A stretch of 16,605 nt of DNA from Deltaproteobacteria bacterium (GCA_021799555.1 JAJZAG010000044.1:1-16605), one strand, 5' to 3'; counted from the first letter of the stretch, positions 1 through 6,089 are shown. Program-made: numbers and translations. The notes: a model not told the origin generated them from the letters alone.

Positions 1-103
1 ACGAGAGCAACGCCGCGTACGCGGGCCAGCATAGCGGACATCCAAGCACCGGCAGCATCGCCGCCGCAGCCGCCGGAATCGCAAGCAAGCCGGGCCTTTT
101 CAT
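1..103 (-). CDS. Membrane protein with CPLCWP motif, partial (cut by left edge); putative mercury-type transporter
   Basis: Only the first 34 codons lie in the window. The start ATG (103-101) overlaps the TGA of the upstream gene in an ATGA arrangement, and a GGAG lies about 9 nt upstream. The visible product has a short basic N-terminus (MKRPG) followed by an Ala/Leu/Pro-rich hydrophobic segment and the motif CPLCWPAY at residues 22-29, inside or next to the first membrane span. From memory, small membrane proteins with a CPxCWPAY motif occur in mercury and other metal-resistance loci, and paired membrane cysteines are typical of Hg(II) importers such as MerT and MerC. That substrate is inferred from the motif and from the mercury-type MerR two genes upstream. 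The C-terminal part cannot be seen, so MerC-like, MerT-like or another family cannot be separated. Confidence 0.6.
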   Translation of the reverse strand, partial: MKRPGLLAIPAAAAAMLPVLGCPLCWPAYAALLS

Positions 104-447
104 CGGAATTTCTCCGCATCCGCTGATGCTTTTTTTGGCGCGTGCGCGCCGATAAGCGCCGCCCGGATTATTTCGACTGGCGGAACCGCCGCCAGCCGGC
201 CCGGCCGCGCCTGATAGACACGGCACGACGGGGATCCGGCGGCCTCGATCCCGGCGGCGTCGCGACCGTTGATTAAAATCGTCGGCGACCCGAACGCGCG
301 CATCGATTCTGCCGTTGCCGGCGCCGAGCGTTCCCATTCACGCCACCGCACCGGCAAACCCTCGCGCTCGAGCGCCTCGCGCAGATTCGCGCGCGCATCG
401 TCGGCGGCGGGGCAGTCCGCATCGTAGATAAAATCAATCTCGATCAT
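100..447 (-). CDS. Thioredoxin-fold protein of the mercury-locus 'DF family (seleno)protein' type
   Basis: A 115-residue protein. The start is the ATG at 447-445, which overlaps the merR stop (ATGA). Longer in-frame starts would run through merR and give an Arg-rich, non-protein-like extension. The fold signature is a beta strand followed by YDADCPAADDAR: one cysteine (C12) sits where thioredoxins carry CxxC, the second position being Ala. A cis-proline segment GSPTILINGRD follows (residues 53-63), with another cysteine at C75 in SPSCRVY. The layout matches small thioredoxin-like proteins that NCBI calls DF family (seleno)proteins; in relatives the active-site Cys can be selenocysteine, but here it is an ordinary Cys codon. 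The likely role is thiol handling or metal hand-off in the cytoplasm beside the CPLCWP membrane protein. The exact reaction is unknown. Confidence 0.72.
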   Translation of the reverse strand: MIEIDFIYDADCPAADDARANLREALEREGLPVRWREWERSAPATAESMRAFGSPTILINGRDAAGIEAAGSPSCRVYQARPGRLAAVPPVEIIRAALIGAHAPKKASADAEKFR

Positions 448-872
448 TTGCCATCCTCGCGAGTAACTTCGCCGCGCGCCACGAGGCTTTGGAGAATCGG
501 ACACGGCGCGGTCGGCCGCCGTGTTTCGCACGCCGCGAGAAGTCCCGCGAGCGCGCGATGGATTCGCTTGAGCGCGGCGATTTTCGCCTCGACATCTGAA
601 AGCTTCCGCGCCGCCCGCAAGCGAACCTTGTCGCACGAGCCGCGCTCGTCGAGCCGCAAGCCGAGCAGCTCGCGGATTTCCTCGAGCGCGAAGCCGAGCG
701 CCTGCGCATGTTTGATAAACCTGAGCCGATCCACCGCGTCATCCGGGAAGATGCGGTAACCTGCCATCGTGCGCGCGGGCCGAGCCAACAACCGCCGCCG
801 TTCGTAGTAGCGGACGGTCTCGCGATTCACGCCCGCGCGGCTTGCGAGCTCTCCGATTGTGAGCCTGGTCAT
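444..872 (-). CDS. merR: MerR-family mercury-responsive transcriptional regulator
   Basis: A 142-residue protein; the start ATG (872-870) gives the canonical N-terminus of the winged helix-turn-helix (LTIGELASRAGVNRETVRYYE, residues 4-24). The second wing segment (GYRIF... RLRFIKHAQALGFALEEIRELL) and a long dimerisation helix (about 82-112) follow. Cysteines occur at C80 (GSCDKV), C115 (AACE) and C124 (APCPILQSL). With a constant offset of two these match the Hg(II) ligands Cys82, Cys117 and Cys126 of Tn501 MerR, so specificity for mercury is well supported rather than for Cu, Zn or redox signals. The gene lies inside the operon it should control, 13 nt after the thioredoxin-like gene, and its stop overlaps the next start. 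The operator at 1180-1211 implies autoregulation, with repression that turns to activation by promoter twisting when Hg(II) binds. Confidence 0.9.
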   Translation of the reverse strand: MTRLTIGELASRAGVNRETVRYYERRRLLARPARTMAGYRIFPDDAVDRLRFIKHAQALGFALEEIRELLGLRLDERGSCDKVRLRAARKLSDVEAKIAALKRIHRALAGLLAACETRRPTAPCPILQSLVARGEVTREDGK

Positions 873-885
873 AGCGCCATCCCCG

Positions 886-1155
886 CTACGGCAGCGGCGT
901 GCCGATCCCCGCGGCCCGAAGCGCGGCTTCGCCCGGACCGCCTCCGATGCAGCAAGCGGCGAGAGCGCCGTCGAGCGCCACCGCAGGCACCGCGCGAACG
1001 CCATAGGCCTTCGCGCGTGCAGCGACCGCGGGTTCGCGCATGTCGAGCACCTCAACCGCGCACGATTTACACGCAATACGCCCGACCATCGCAACCGTCT
1101 CGTCGCAAGGAGCGCATCCAGCGCTGAACAGTTCGATCTTTCGTTTGATCGCCAT
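886..1155 (-). CDS. Small cysteine-rich thioredoxin/glutaredoxin-like protein, first gene of the mer-type operon
   Basis: An 89-residue protein starting at ATG 1155-1153, with GAGGT at 1162-1166 placed for translation start. It begins with a strand (KRKIELFSAGC) leading into the redox motif CAPC (C14, C17), followed by a second pair ACKSC (C29, C32), a cis-proline segment GVRAVPAV (P57) and a CC pair (C68, C69). Six cysteines in 89 residues is high and suits soft-metal or disulfide chemistry. It has no signal peptide, so it should be cytoplasmic. As the promoter-proximal gene of an Hg-MerR operon it may reduce disulfides or buffer Hg(II) for hand-off. Related small thioredoxin family proteins are known beside merR in other bacteria (from memory). 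It is not MerP, which has a ferredoxin-like HMA fold with GMTCxxC. Confidence 0.78.
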   Translation of the reverse strand: MAIKRKIELFSAGCAPCDETVAMVGRIACKSCAVEVLDMREPAVAARAKAYGVRAVPAVALDGALAACCIGGGPGEAALRAAGIGTPLP

Positions 1156-1179
1156 GCCATTACCTCGTGCCCGATCTCA

Positions 1180-1211
1180 AGCCTACACCCTGTACGCGGC
1201 TACAAGGTCAA
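1180..1211 (-). promoter_or_regulatory. MerR-type promoter/operator of the mercury operon
   Basis: On the minus strand a -35 TTGACC (1211-1206) and a -10 TAGGCT (1185-1180) are separated by 20 bp. That overlong spacer is the hallmark of MerR-family promoters (19 bp in classical mer, 20 bp in zntR-type). The spacer contains an inverted repeat, ACCTTGTA / TACAGGGT (1208-1201 and 1194-1187), with one mismatch. Transcription would begin about 7 nt past the -10, close to the ribosome binding site of the first gene at 1155. The match between a mercury-type MerR and this architecture makes the regulatory link strong. Confidence 0.82.
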
Positions 1212-1251
1212 GCCCACCTAAAATCAAGCAGCGGAGTGATGAGTACGCGGA

Positions 1252-1289
1252 AACCCGCACGCGGATATAGGGTCAAGGCCGCCCAAAAT
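1252..1289 (-). repeat. Degenerate second copy of the MerR operator region
   Basis: Positions 1259-1289 align with 1194-1224 at a constant offset of 65 bp with 25 of 31 bases identical, including the TTGACC -35 (1276-1271). The distal half-site (1252-1259) is only partly kept, and no good -10 follows at 20 bp, so this looks like a decayed tandem duplication. It could still be a weak accessory MerR site. Confidence 0.5.
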
Positions 1290-1424
1290 GTGGCGTCTCC
1301 CGCCTACCGTTAGCCGATCGTTCGCGCTTTCTCTCCGGCCCCGCCAGTGGCGCGGCGCTTCGGTCTTTCACTCGCTCTCCGGAGAGCTTTGCGTAACTCG
1401 ATCGGATAGGTATGAAATTGCCGA

Positions 1425-1608
1425 GGGCGAGATTCCTCGCGACGGTTGCCCCGCGGCGGGAGGTGTACGATTCGGCACGCGTTGCCTGTTCGCGCTCGGA
1501 ATGACACGGGAACAAGCGCGAAAATTGTCATTCCGAGCGAGGGTTGGCGGCCGATCACGCGACGAGCGCCGGCCCCCACGCAGCATAGTTTGGCGAGGAA
1601 TCTCGCCC
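1425..1608. repeat. 184-bp nested inverted-repeat element (two mirrored copies of a two-box repeat)
   Basis: The outer arms 1425-1440 and 1593-1608 (GCGAGGAATCTCGCCC) are perfect 16-bp reverse complements. The inner arms 1493-1506 and 1526-1539 (TGTCATTCCGAGCG) are perfect 14-bp reverse complements. The segments between outer and inner boxes are 52 and 53 bp and unrelated in sequence; the centre is 19 bp. The two boxes resemble the ends of the widespread intergenic string TCATTCCGAGCG...GAGGAATCTC. Each half is thus one such element with a long variable middle, and the two halves sit in opposite orientation. Confidence 0.7.
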
Positions 1609-1660
1609 TTTCGTGCCACCGGCCAGTTGCGCGAAGGTCGCCGGCGCCAGATGGTGGCCG

Positions 1661-1697
1661 GGCGCGGCGATTGCGCCTTTGAGGCAATCGCCGTGCC
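1661..1697. repeat. Strong intergenic hairpin
   Basis: Arms 1661-1674 and 1684-1697 pair at 13 of 14 positions, with a G-T at the remaining one, around a 9-nt loop (1675-1683). No T-tract follows on either strand, so it is not an obvious intrinsic terminator. It lies 52 bp beyond the nested inverted repeat. Confidence 0.55.
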
Positions 1698-1930
1698 GCG
1701 CGGGTAAGCGTGTCTCACCGCGCGCAATTGAGACGCAAGCACCCTCATCCGCCGTGCGAGCATCCTTCGGCAGGCTCGGGACAGGCTCTTCTCCCGAACG
1801 GAAAAGGAATAAAGCGCGAGGCGGGCGTATCTCAGTACGAAATTTCGGGATGTGAGATTTGAGTGAGTATCTACTTCCTGCCGATGGCTCCTGGAGCACA
1901 TATGGCCGATCCATAGCCACGTTTGTTCAT

Positions 1931-1947
1931 GGCTGAACTGTTCAGCC
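1931..1947. promoter_or_regulatory. Perfect 17-bp palindrome, operator-like
   Basis: GGCTGAAC-T-GTTCAGCC is an exact inverted repeat with a one-base centre. It lies 22 bp upstream of a TATAAT box and just ahead of the putative antitoxin relic, where an autoregulatory operator would be expected. It is not an SOS box, since the GAAC/GTTC half-sites are only one base apart. Confidence 0.45.
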
Positions 1948-1969
1948 TTATCCGTATACGCCAGAGGTG

Positions 1970-1975
1970 TATAAT
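1970..1975 (+). promoter_or_regulatory. Consensus -10 box (TATAAT)
   Basis: An exact TATAAT in AT-richer surroundings, 7 nt upstream of the ATG at 1983. No good -35 lies 16-18 bp upstream, so the promoter may depend on an activator or be inactive. It could also be a promoter for the thiolase operon 390 bp downstream. Confidence 0.4.
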
Positions 1976-1982
1976 TGAGTGT

Positions 1983-2120
1983 ATGAAGACGCCGGCGACA
2001 TATCGCCTTTCAGGTCGCGGCGGGAGAGCTGACTGGCGTCTTGAGGGTCCGCGCGCTGATGCGCAGATGGCCGTTCGGCGCGGCTCGCTTGAGGGCGATA
2101 AGCTAGCGAAGGCGGCGCGC
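1983..2120 (+). pseudogene. Possible remnant of a ribbon-helix-helix (CopG/RHH-type) antitoxin
   Basis: The frame opened at 1983 begins MKTPATYRLS and later reads RLEGPRADAQMAVRR and LEGDKLAK. These pieces resemble, from memory, the beta-strand start and second-helix end (LGVSRTDVLQMAVRRLAEGDK) of small RHH antitoxins. The central part is replaced by a Gly/Arg-rich stretch, as expected after compensating indels. The open frame continues to 2372, overlapping the thiolase start as ATGA, but beyond about residue 46 its Arg/Ala/Gly-rich composition is not protein-like. No toxin follows. A whole new 129-residue gene is the alternative, which I consider less likely. Confidence 0.3.
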
Positions 2121-2368
2121 ATCGGCGCGCCGGCACTTCGGACGAAAATTGCGCCGCGAAGCCATCGGCGCCGGGAAATTTTGCAGGCGCGAGGCGGAGA
2201 GTACGCGGCGCGGCGCGCCGAAATTCCACGAAACGAAGCCATCAATCCGAATCGGCGGTTTCGCCCTTGCTTCGGCGCGCGGCGCGACGGCGCCGAAGCG
2301 GCGAGCCTTCACGGATCGGCGCGAATCTGTGCTAAGCGTCGGAGGAAATCCGTCAAGGAGCGTGCGCG

Positions 2369-3529
2369 ATGAGTCTTAAGGGAAAAGCCGCCGCGATCGG
2401 GATCGGCGAGCTCAAGCCGATGAAGGAGCCTGGTCCCGCGACGACGGCGCTCGGCCTGATGGCCGAAGTAGCCGCCGAAGCGATCGCAGACGCGGGACTC
2501 GACAAGCGCGATATCGACGGCTTCCTGGTTGGGATGCCGTTTTCCGATCCCGGCTTTATCTACCCGGCCAGCGCCGCCGAGGTGATGGGGCTGCGGGTCA
2601 AGATGCTCAACGTGGTCGATATCGGAGGCGCGAGTCCCGCGGGGATGATCTGGCGTGCGGCGGCCGCGATCGACGCCGGAATGTGCAGCGCGGTGCTGTG
2701 CGTTGTCGCCGACATGAATCGCGCCGGCGACCAGCGTCCGCCGACGGTCTCGGTGCAGCGCGAGTTCGAATCGCCGTACGGGAATATCGGCGCGAACTGC
2801 GGCTACGCGATGATCGCGAACCGGCACATGTTCGAGTTCGGCACCACTTCGGCGCAGCTCGCGAAGGTGGCCGTCGATCAGCGCTCCAACGCGCTCAAGA
2901 ACCCGCTGGCGACCTTCAACGACAAGCCGCTGACGATTGCCGAAGTTCTCGGCTCGCGGATGATCGTCGATCCGCTCCATCTCTACGAGATCGTCAGTCC
3001 GGTAACGGGCGGCGCCGCCGTGATCGTCGCGTCGCCCGAGATCGCCAAACGCGCAAAGCATCCGCCGATATGGCTCCTCGGCGCAGGCGAGTACGCCGAT
3101 CACGCGACGATCACCTACGCGCCGTCGCTCACTGAATCGCCGATCAAGATCGCGGCCGACACCGCCTTCAAGATGGCCGGAGTCGAGCGCAAGGACATGA
3201 ACTTCGTCTGCCCGTACGATTGCTACACGATCACGGTCGTCGTCACCCTCGAGGATGCGGGCTTCTGCAAAAAGGGGCAGGGCGGCCGCTTCGTCGAGGA
3301 GCACGATCTCACGTACCGCGGCGACTTCCCGTGCAACACTCACGGCGGGCAGTTGTCGTTCGGGCAACCGGGTCTCGCCGGCGGGATGAGCCACGTCACT
3401 GAAGCGATTCGGCAACTGATGGGCCGCGGCGGCGAGCGGCAGGTCAAAGGCGCTCAGCTCGGTTACGTCAACGGCAACGGCGGAATCATGAGCGAGCAGG
3501 TCGGCCTCGTGCTGGAGCGCAGATCATGA
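2369..3529 (+). CDS. SCP2/lipid-transfer-type thiolase homologue lacking the canonical catalytic Cys and His
   Basis: A 386-residue protein of usual length for SCP2-type thiolases, starting at ATG 2369 with AAGGAG at 2355-2360. The thiolase fold is clear: an N-terminal acyl-binding half, NVVDIGGASPAG (81-92) where biosynthetic and degradative thiolases carry the nucleophilic Cys, CPYDCYTITVVVTLEDAGFC (281-300), NTHGGQLSFGQPG (323-335) where the catalytic GHP His would lie, and YVNGNGGIMSEQ (367-377) where a CxG Cys would lie. Cys is replaced at the nucleophile site (A88 or S89), His is Gln, and the last motif has Asn/Gly. Thiolase homologues with DUF35 partners include steroid side-chain retro-aldolases of the Ltp2 type, so C-C bond cleavage or formation on an acyl-CoA without a thioester-enzyme intermediate is more likely than classical thiolysis. 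The next gene overlaps by four bases, indicating a complex. Confidence 0.85.
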   Translation: MSLKGKAAAIGIGELKPMKEPGPATTALGLMAEVAAEAIADAGLDKRDIDGFLVGMPFSDPGFIYPASAAEVMGLRVKMLNVVDIGGASPAGMIWRAAAAIDAGMCSAVLCVVADMNRAGDQRPPTVSVQREFESPYGNIGANCGYAMIANRHMFEFGTTSAQLAKVAVDQRSNALKNPLATFNDKPLTIAEVLGSRMIVDPLHLYEIVSPVTGGAAVIVASPEIAKRAKHPPIWLLGAGEYADHATITYAPSLTESPIKIAADTAFKMAGVERKDMNFVCPYDCYTITVVVTLEDAGFCKKGQGGRFVEEHDLTYRGDFPCNTHGGQLSFGQPGLAGGMSHVTEAIRQLMGRGGERQVKGAQLGYVNGNGGIMSEQVGLVLERRS

Positions 3530-3924
3530 GCGAATATCTGAAACCACTTCCGAAACCTTCGCCGACGAGCCGCCCGTTCTGGGACGCCGCGCGCCGCCAT
3601 GAGCTCAAGCTCCAGCGCTGCGCCGGATGCGGCAAGTTCATCTTCTATCCGCGCACGCGATGCCCGTACTGCTTCGGCGACCAGCTCGAATGGCGGGCGG
3701 TGAGCGGGCGCGGCAAGGTTTACAGTTACACCGTAGTGCGCCGCGCGTCGCATCGCGCATTTACCGACCCGTACGTGCTGGCGATCGTCGAGCTCGAGGA
3801 AGGGCCGCGGATGACGACCAATATCGTCGCGGCGCCGGAGAGCGTGCGCGTCGATCTGCCGGTCGTCGTCCACTTCGACGACGTGACGCCGGAGAACACG
3901 CTCGTGAAATTCAAGCCCGCGTGA
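3526..3924 (+). CDS. DUF35 Zn-ribbon / OB-fold protein, partner of the thiolase homologue
   Basis: A 132-residue protein starting at ATG 3526, inside the ATGA overlap with the thiolase stop. The N-terminal helix (PFWDAARRHELKLQRC) leads to a rubredoxin-like zinc ribbon CAGC...CPYC (C32, C35, C46, C49). An OB-fold follows (about 51-132) with GRGKVYSYTVVRRASHRAFTDPY and AIVELEEGPRMTTNI. DUF35 proteins bind acyl-CoA and form complexes with thiolase-like enzymes, for example in archaeal acetoacetyl-CoA thiolase/HMG-CoA synthase and in ChsH2-Ltp2 steroid aldolases. Here it most likely stabilises the upstream protein and channels CoA substrate to it. All four Zn ligands are present. It ends 12 bp from the convergent DUF1614 gene, with no clear terminator between them. 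Confidence 0.88.
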   Translation: MSEYLKPLPKPSPTSRPFWDAARRHELKLQRCAGCGKFIFYPRTRCPYCFGDQLEWRAVSGRGKVYSYTVVRRASHRAFTDPYVLAIVELEEGPRMTTNIVAAPESVRVDLPVVVHFDDVTPENTLVKFKPA

Positions 3925-3936
3925 GAGCTCGCGCGA

Positions 3937-4614
3937 TCAGGCGAGCAGGACGGCGACGATGCCGGTGAGAAAGATTCCGTCGAAGGTGCCCGCGCCGCCG
4001 ATTGAGGCGACCGGAGCGCCGAGCTCGCGCAAGCGCCCGAGGTTCAAGAGGTCCGCGCCGATCAGCGTGCCCATCACGCCGCTGACGTACGCGACCGCGT
4101 CGGCGTGATGCGTCGCGGCACCCAGCAGCATGCCGACGATCGCGGCGACAATCGGCGGGATCAGCATCGGCGTCGCGATTCCCATCCCGGGTACGGGCCG
4201 CGCAAACCGATGCACCACAAACGCGACGATTGCGGTGCCGATAATCGCGGCGGCGATGATCTCCGGAAAGTGCAGCAGCACGTACGCGCTGATCGCCATC
4301 GGCACGATTGCGCCGCCGACGTTTATCGCCACCGTGGTCCTGCCGCCCGCATAGCGGATCGGCACGCGGTAGCGCACGCCGAACTGCTGGACCATCGGCT
4401 CGGGATGCACCGGGCCGCCTTCAACCTGCGTGATCGGTATATTGAGGTAGCTGCCGAACAGGCTCACCAACAGCGCGGCGAACGCCAGATGCGGCGGCAA
4501 TCCGAGCGCGACGAAGACGTAGTTGATGACGTGGATCTCGATCAGCGCGAACAGGAAGGCGAGGCCGATCAGAAAGATCAGGACGTAGATGAAAACAAAC
4601 GGCGCGAAAACCAT
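3937..4614 (-). CDS. DUF1614 family integral membrane protein
   Basis: A 225-residue, very hydrophobic protein with about six to seven predicted membrane spans and no signal peptide beyond the first span (residues 3-27). It carries segments I recognise from DUF1614: LFGSYLNIPI (52-61), VAINVGGAIVP (95-105), GVMGTLIGADLLNL (179-192) and the C-terminal SIGGAGTFDGIFLTG (204-218). The function of the family is unknown; the conserved Gly/Asp motifs in the last spans suggest transport or an intramembrane activity, but nothing here proves either. The ATG at 4614 has no Shine-Dalgarno sequence, and a TATTAT lies 6 nt upstream, which could mean a leaderless mRNA. The upstream MFS gene is on the same strand, 78 bp away. 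Confidence 0.82.
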   Translation of the reverse strand: MVFAPFVFIYVLIFLIGLAFLFALIEIHVINYVFVALGLPPHLAFAALLVSLFGSYLNIPITQVEGGPVHPEPMVQQFGVRYRVPIRYAGGRTTVAINVGGAIVPMAISAYVLLHFPEIIAAAIIGTAIVAFVVHRFARPVPGMGIATPMLIPPIVAAIVGMLLGAATHHADAVAYVSGVMGTLIGADLLNLGRLRELGAPVASIGGAGTFDGIFLTGIVAVLLA

Positions 4615-4620
4615 CGTGCG

Positions 4621-4626
4621 ATAATA
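4621..4626 (-). promoter_or_regulatory. Possible -10 box for DUF1614 gene (leaderless start)
   Basis: TATTAT on the minus strand ends 6 nt before the ATG at 4614, which would put the transcription start at or next to the start codon. The -35 region is poor (TACCAA at 17 bp), so confidence is low. Confidence 0.3.
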
Positions 4627-4692
4627 CCAACCCGCCGGCGCGCTTGGTACCGCGCGTGCTCCGCGATCCGCGGGCGGCGCGATTCGAAAACT

Positions 4693-6063
4693 CTACAGTG
4701 CGGCGGATTTTTGCGCGCCGGACTCGAGGCCGCGCGCGGCCAGCCGCTCGCGCATCGCGCGATGGCCATCGCGCGTGATCGGATAGCGCGCGAAGACGAT
4801 CGCGCTCAAGAGGTAGATCGCCGCGGGCGCGAGCGCGAACAGCGCGCGCAGATTCTCCGCCGCCGCGTGCGGCAACTCCGGCATCCCGGGCCGGTAGCCG
4901 ATCCATCCCATGACCGGCCCGACCAGCACCATCGCGACCGCGGTTGCGATCTTGATCGCCATCGAGGTCAGTCCGCCGTACGCGCCTTCCTGGCGGCGTC
5001 CGGTGCGCTCTTCGTCCCACTCGATGACGTCGGCGGCGGCGGACATCTGCGTGACCCAGATTCCGATCGCCGAGAATCCGCTGAACGCCATCAGCAGCAT
5101 CAACAGGATCGTGTTGCGCGGCGCGATCAGCATAAACGCGAGCGAGCACATCGCATTGCACACCATAGCGACCACGTATGCGGGCTTCTTTTCGAACCGC
5201 ACCGTGATCCGAAACCAGAACGGATACGAAACCATCGAGCCCGCGAAATACGCGATGAGCCAGCGCGCGGCGGCGTTTTCGTCGTGCACCCAGTACTTGG
5301 CGAGGAAGCGGATCAGTACGGTCGGGATGTTGATCGCCATGATTGCGAGCGTGGTCGCAAGCATCAGAATGATGAACGGCCGGTTCGCGAGCGCGCTCTT
5401 CATCGACTCGCGCAGGTTGAACCGCTCGCGCTCAGCGAAGCCCGGACGCTCGCGCAGGTTGAAGAAAGCGAAGAGCGCGCCGCCCGCCACGACGGCTGCG
5501 CATACTGCGCCGGTAATCTGGAAATCCAGCCCGCGCGCAAATATCCATGCGGCCCCGAACGGCAGCAATGCTCCGCTGATATCGCCCGCCGTCCCGCACA
5601 GTTGCCGATACGTCGAAAGACGCGTGCGCTCGTCATAGTCGAGCGTCAACTCCGGCATCAGCGCGCCGTATGCGGTTTCATAAAATTTCCGGCAGGTGAG
5701 CTGCAGAAAGTAGAAGGCGAGAAACCACGCGAACAGTCCCCGCGTCAATTCGGGCGGAGACAGCAACAGGTAATAGCAAACCCCCATCGGCACCGCGGTC
5801 AGAAAAAACGGACGCCTCCGTCCCGACTTGAAACGTGCGCTGTCCGAGATATTTCCGACCAGCGGGTCGGTCAGCGCGTCGAGCACCAGCGCGATAAAGA
5901 ACGCAAGCCCCGCGAGCGCTGGAGACAGCCCGCGCCGATCGCTATAAAAGTACAGCAGATGCATCGCCGAAAGCGTTGCGCACAGGTTGAGACCCGTCTG
6001 CCCCTGCGCATAAATTAGAAGGGGCCGGAGGCCAATCTTTTCGCTTGAATTTTCGATGTTCAC
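4693..6063 (-). CDS. MFS transporter of the glycoside-pentoside-hexuronide (GPH/MelB-like) cation symporter family
   Basis: A 456-residue, 12-span permease. The GPH signature loop lies between spans 2 and 3: DALTDPLVGNISDSARFKSGRR (62-83) continuing into RRPF. The second-half motif DVIEWDEERTGRRQEG (345-360), with its continuation AYGG, is typical of the family. Known GPH members import sugars or uronides with Na+ or H+, but relatives in lipid- and aromatic-degrading bacteria have unknown substrates, so no sugar should be assumed. The start is a GTG (6063-6061); no other start occurs before span 1 and the Shine-Dalgarno match is weak. It starts only 26 bp from the divergent lipoprotein gene. 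The C-terminus is a basic cytoplasmic tail. The next gene on the strand is DUF1614. Confidence 0.87.
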   Translation of the reverse strand: MNIENSSEKIGLRPLLIYAQGQTGLNLCATLSAMHLLYFYSDRRGLSPALAGLAFFIALVLDALTDPLVGNISDSARFKSGRRRPFFLTAVPMGVCYYLLLSPPELTRGLFAWFLAFYFLQLTCRKFYETAYGALMPELTLDYDERTRLSTYRQLCGTAGDISGALLPFGAAWIFARGLDFQITGAVCAAVVAGGALFAFFNLRERPGFAERERFNLRESMKSALANRPFIILMLATTLAIMAINIPTVLIRFLAKYWVHDENAAARWLIAYFAGSMVSYPFWFRITVRFEKKPAYVVAMVCNAMCSLAFMLIAPRNTILLMLLMAFSGFSAIGIWVTQMSAAADVIEWDEERTGRRQEGAYGGLTSMAIKIATAVAMVLVGPVMGWIGYRPGMPELPHAAAENLRALFALAPAAIYLLSAIVFARYPITRDGHRAMRERLAARGLESGAQKSAAL

Positions 6064-6089
6064 CCGGCCGCAGAGACTAGCCGATCAGT

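Larger units (their letters stand above)
1290..1930. other. Gene-free intergenic stretch built of repeat-like segments
   Basis: No reading frame on either strand here has protein-like composition; the open frames are Arg/Pro/Ser-rich and overlap one another. The stretch holds the 1425-1608 inverted-repeat element, the 1661-1697 hairpin, and from about 1739 to 1815 strings that resemble common bacterial intergenic repeats (ACCCTCATCCGCC, CCTTCGGCAGGCTCGGGACAGG, CTTCTCCCGAACGG). The middle string looks as if it interrupts the other two. Recognition is from memory and was not searched. Confidence 0.5.

Noticed and set aside
448..759. Plus-strand open frames over merR and the thioredoxin-like gene (also 708-1127, 859-1221).
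   Set aside because: Ser/Arg-rich translations with no motifs, antisense to well-supported genes.
1288..1707. Overlapping open frames on both strands in the 1290-1920 gap.
   Set aside because: Several frames are open at once with Arg/Pro/Ser-rich products, no ribosome binding sites, and repeats running through them.
1931..1947. Reading the GAAC/GTTC palindrome as a LexA (SOS) box.
   Set aside because: SOS boxes of this type have four bases between half-sites; here there is one.
2121..2372. Continuation of the 1983 frame to an ATGA overlap with the thiolase start.
   Set aside because: The composition is Arg/Ala/Gly-rich with no structure-like pattern; the four-base overlap is likely chance.
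2309..3415. A 368-codon minus-strand open frame opposite the thiolase.
   Set aside because: Its Arg/Asp/His-rich composition and full overlap with a recognised thiolase homologue make it a shadow.
4105..6018. A 637-codon plus-strand open frame opposite the DUF1614 and MFS genes.
   Set aside because: It is rich in Arg, His, Asp and Gln, has no domain, and lies antisense to two clear membrane-protein genes; it is a high-GC shadow frame.
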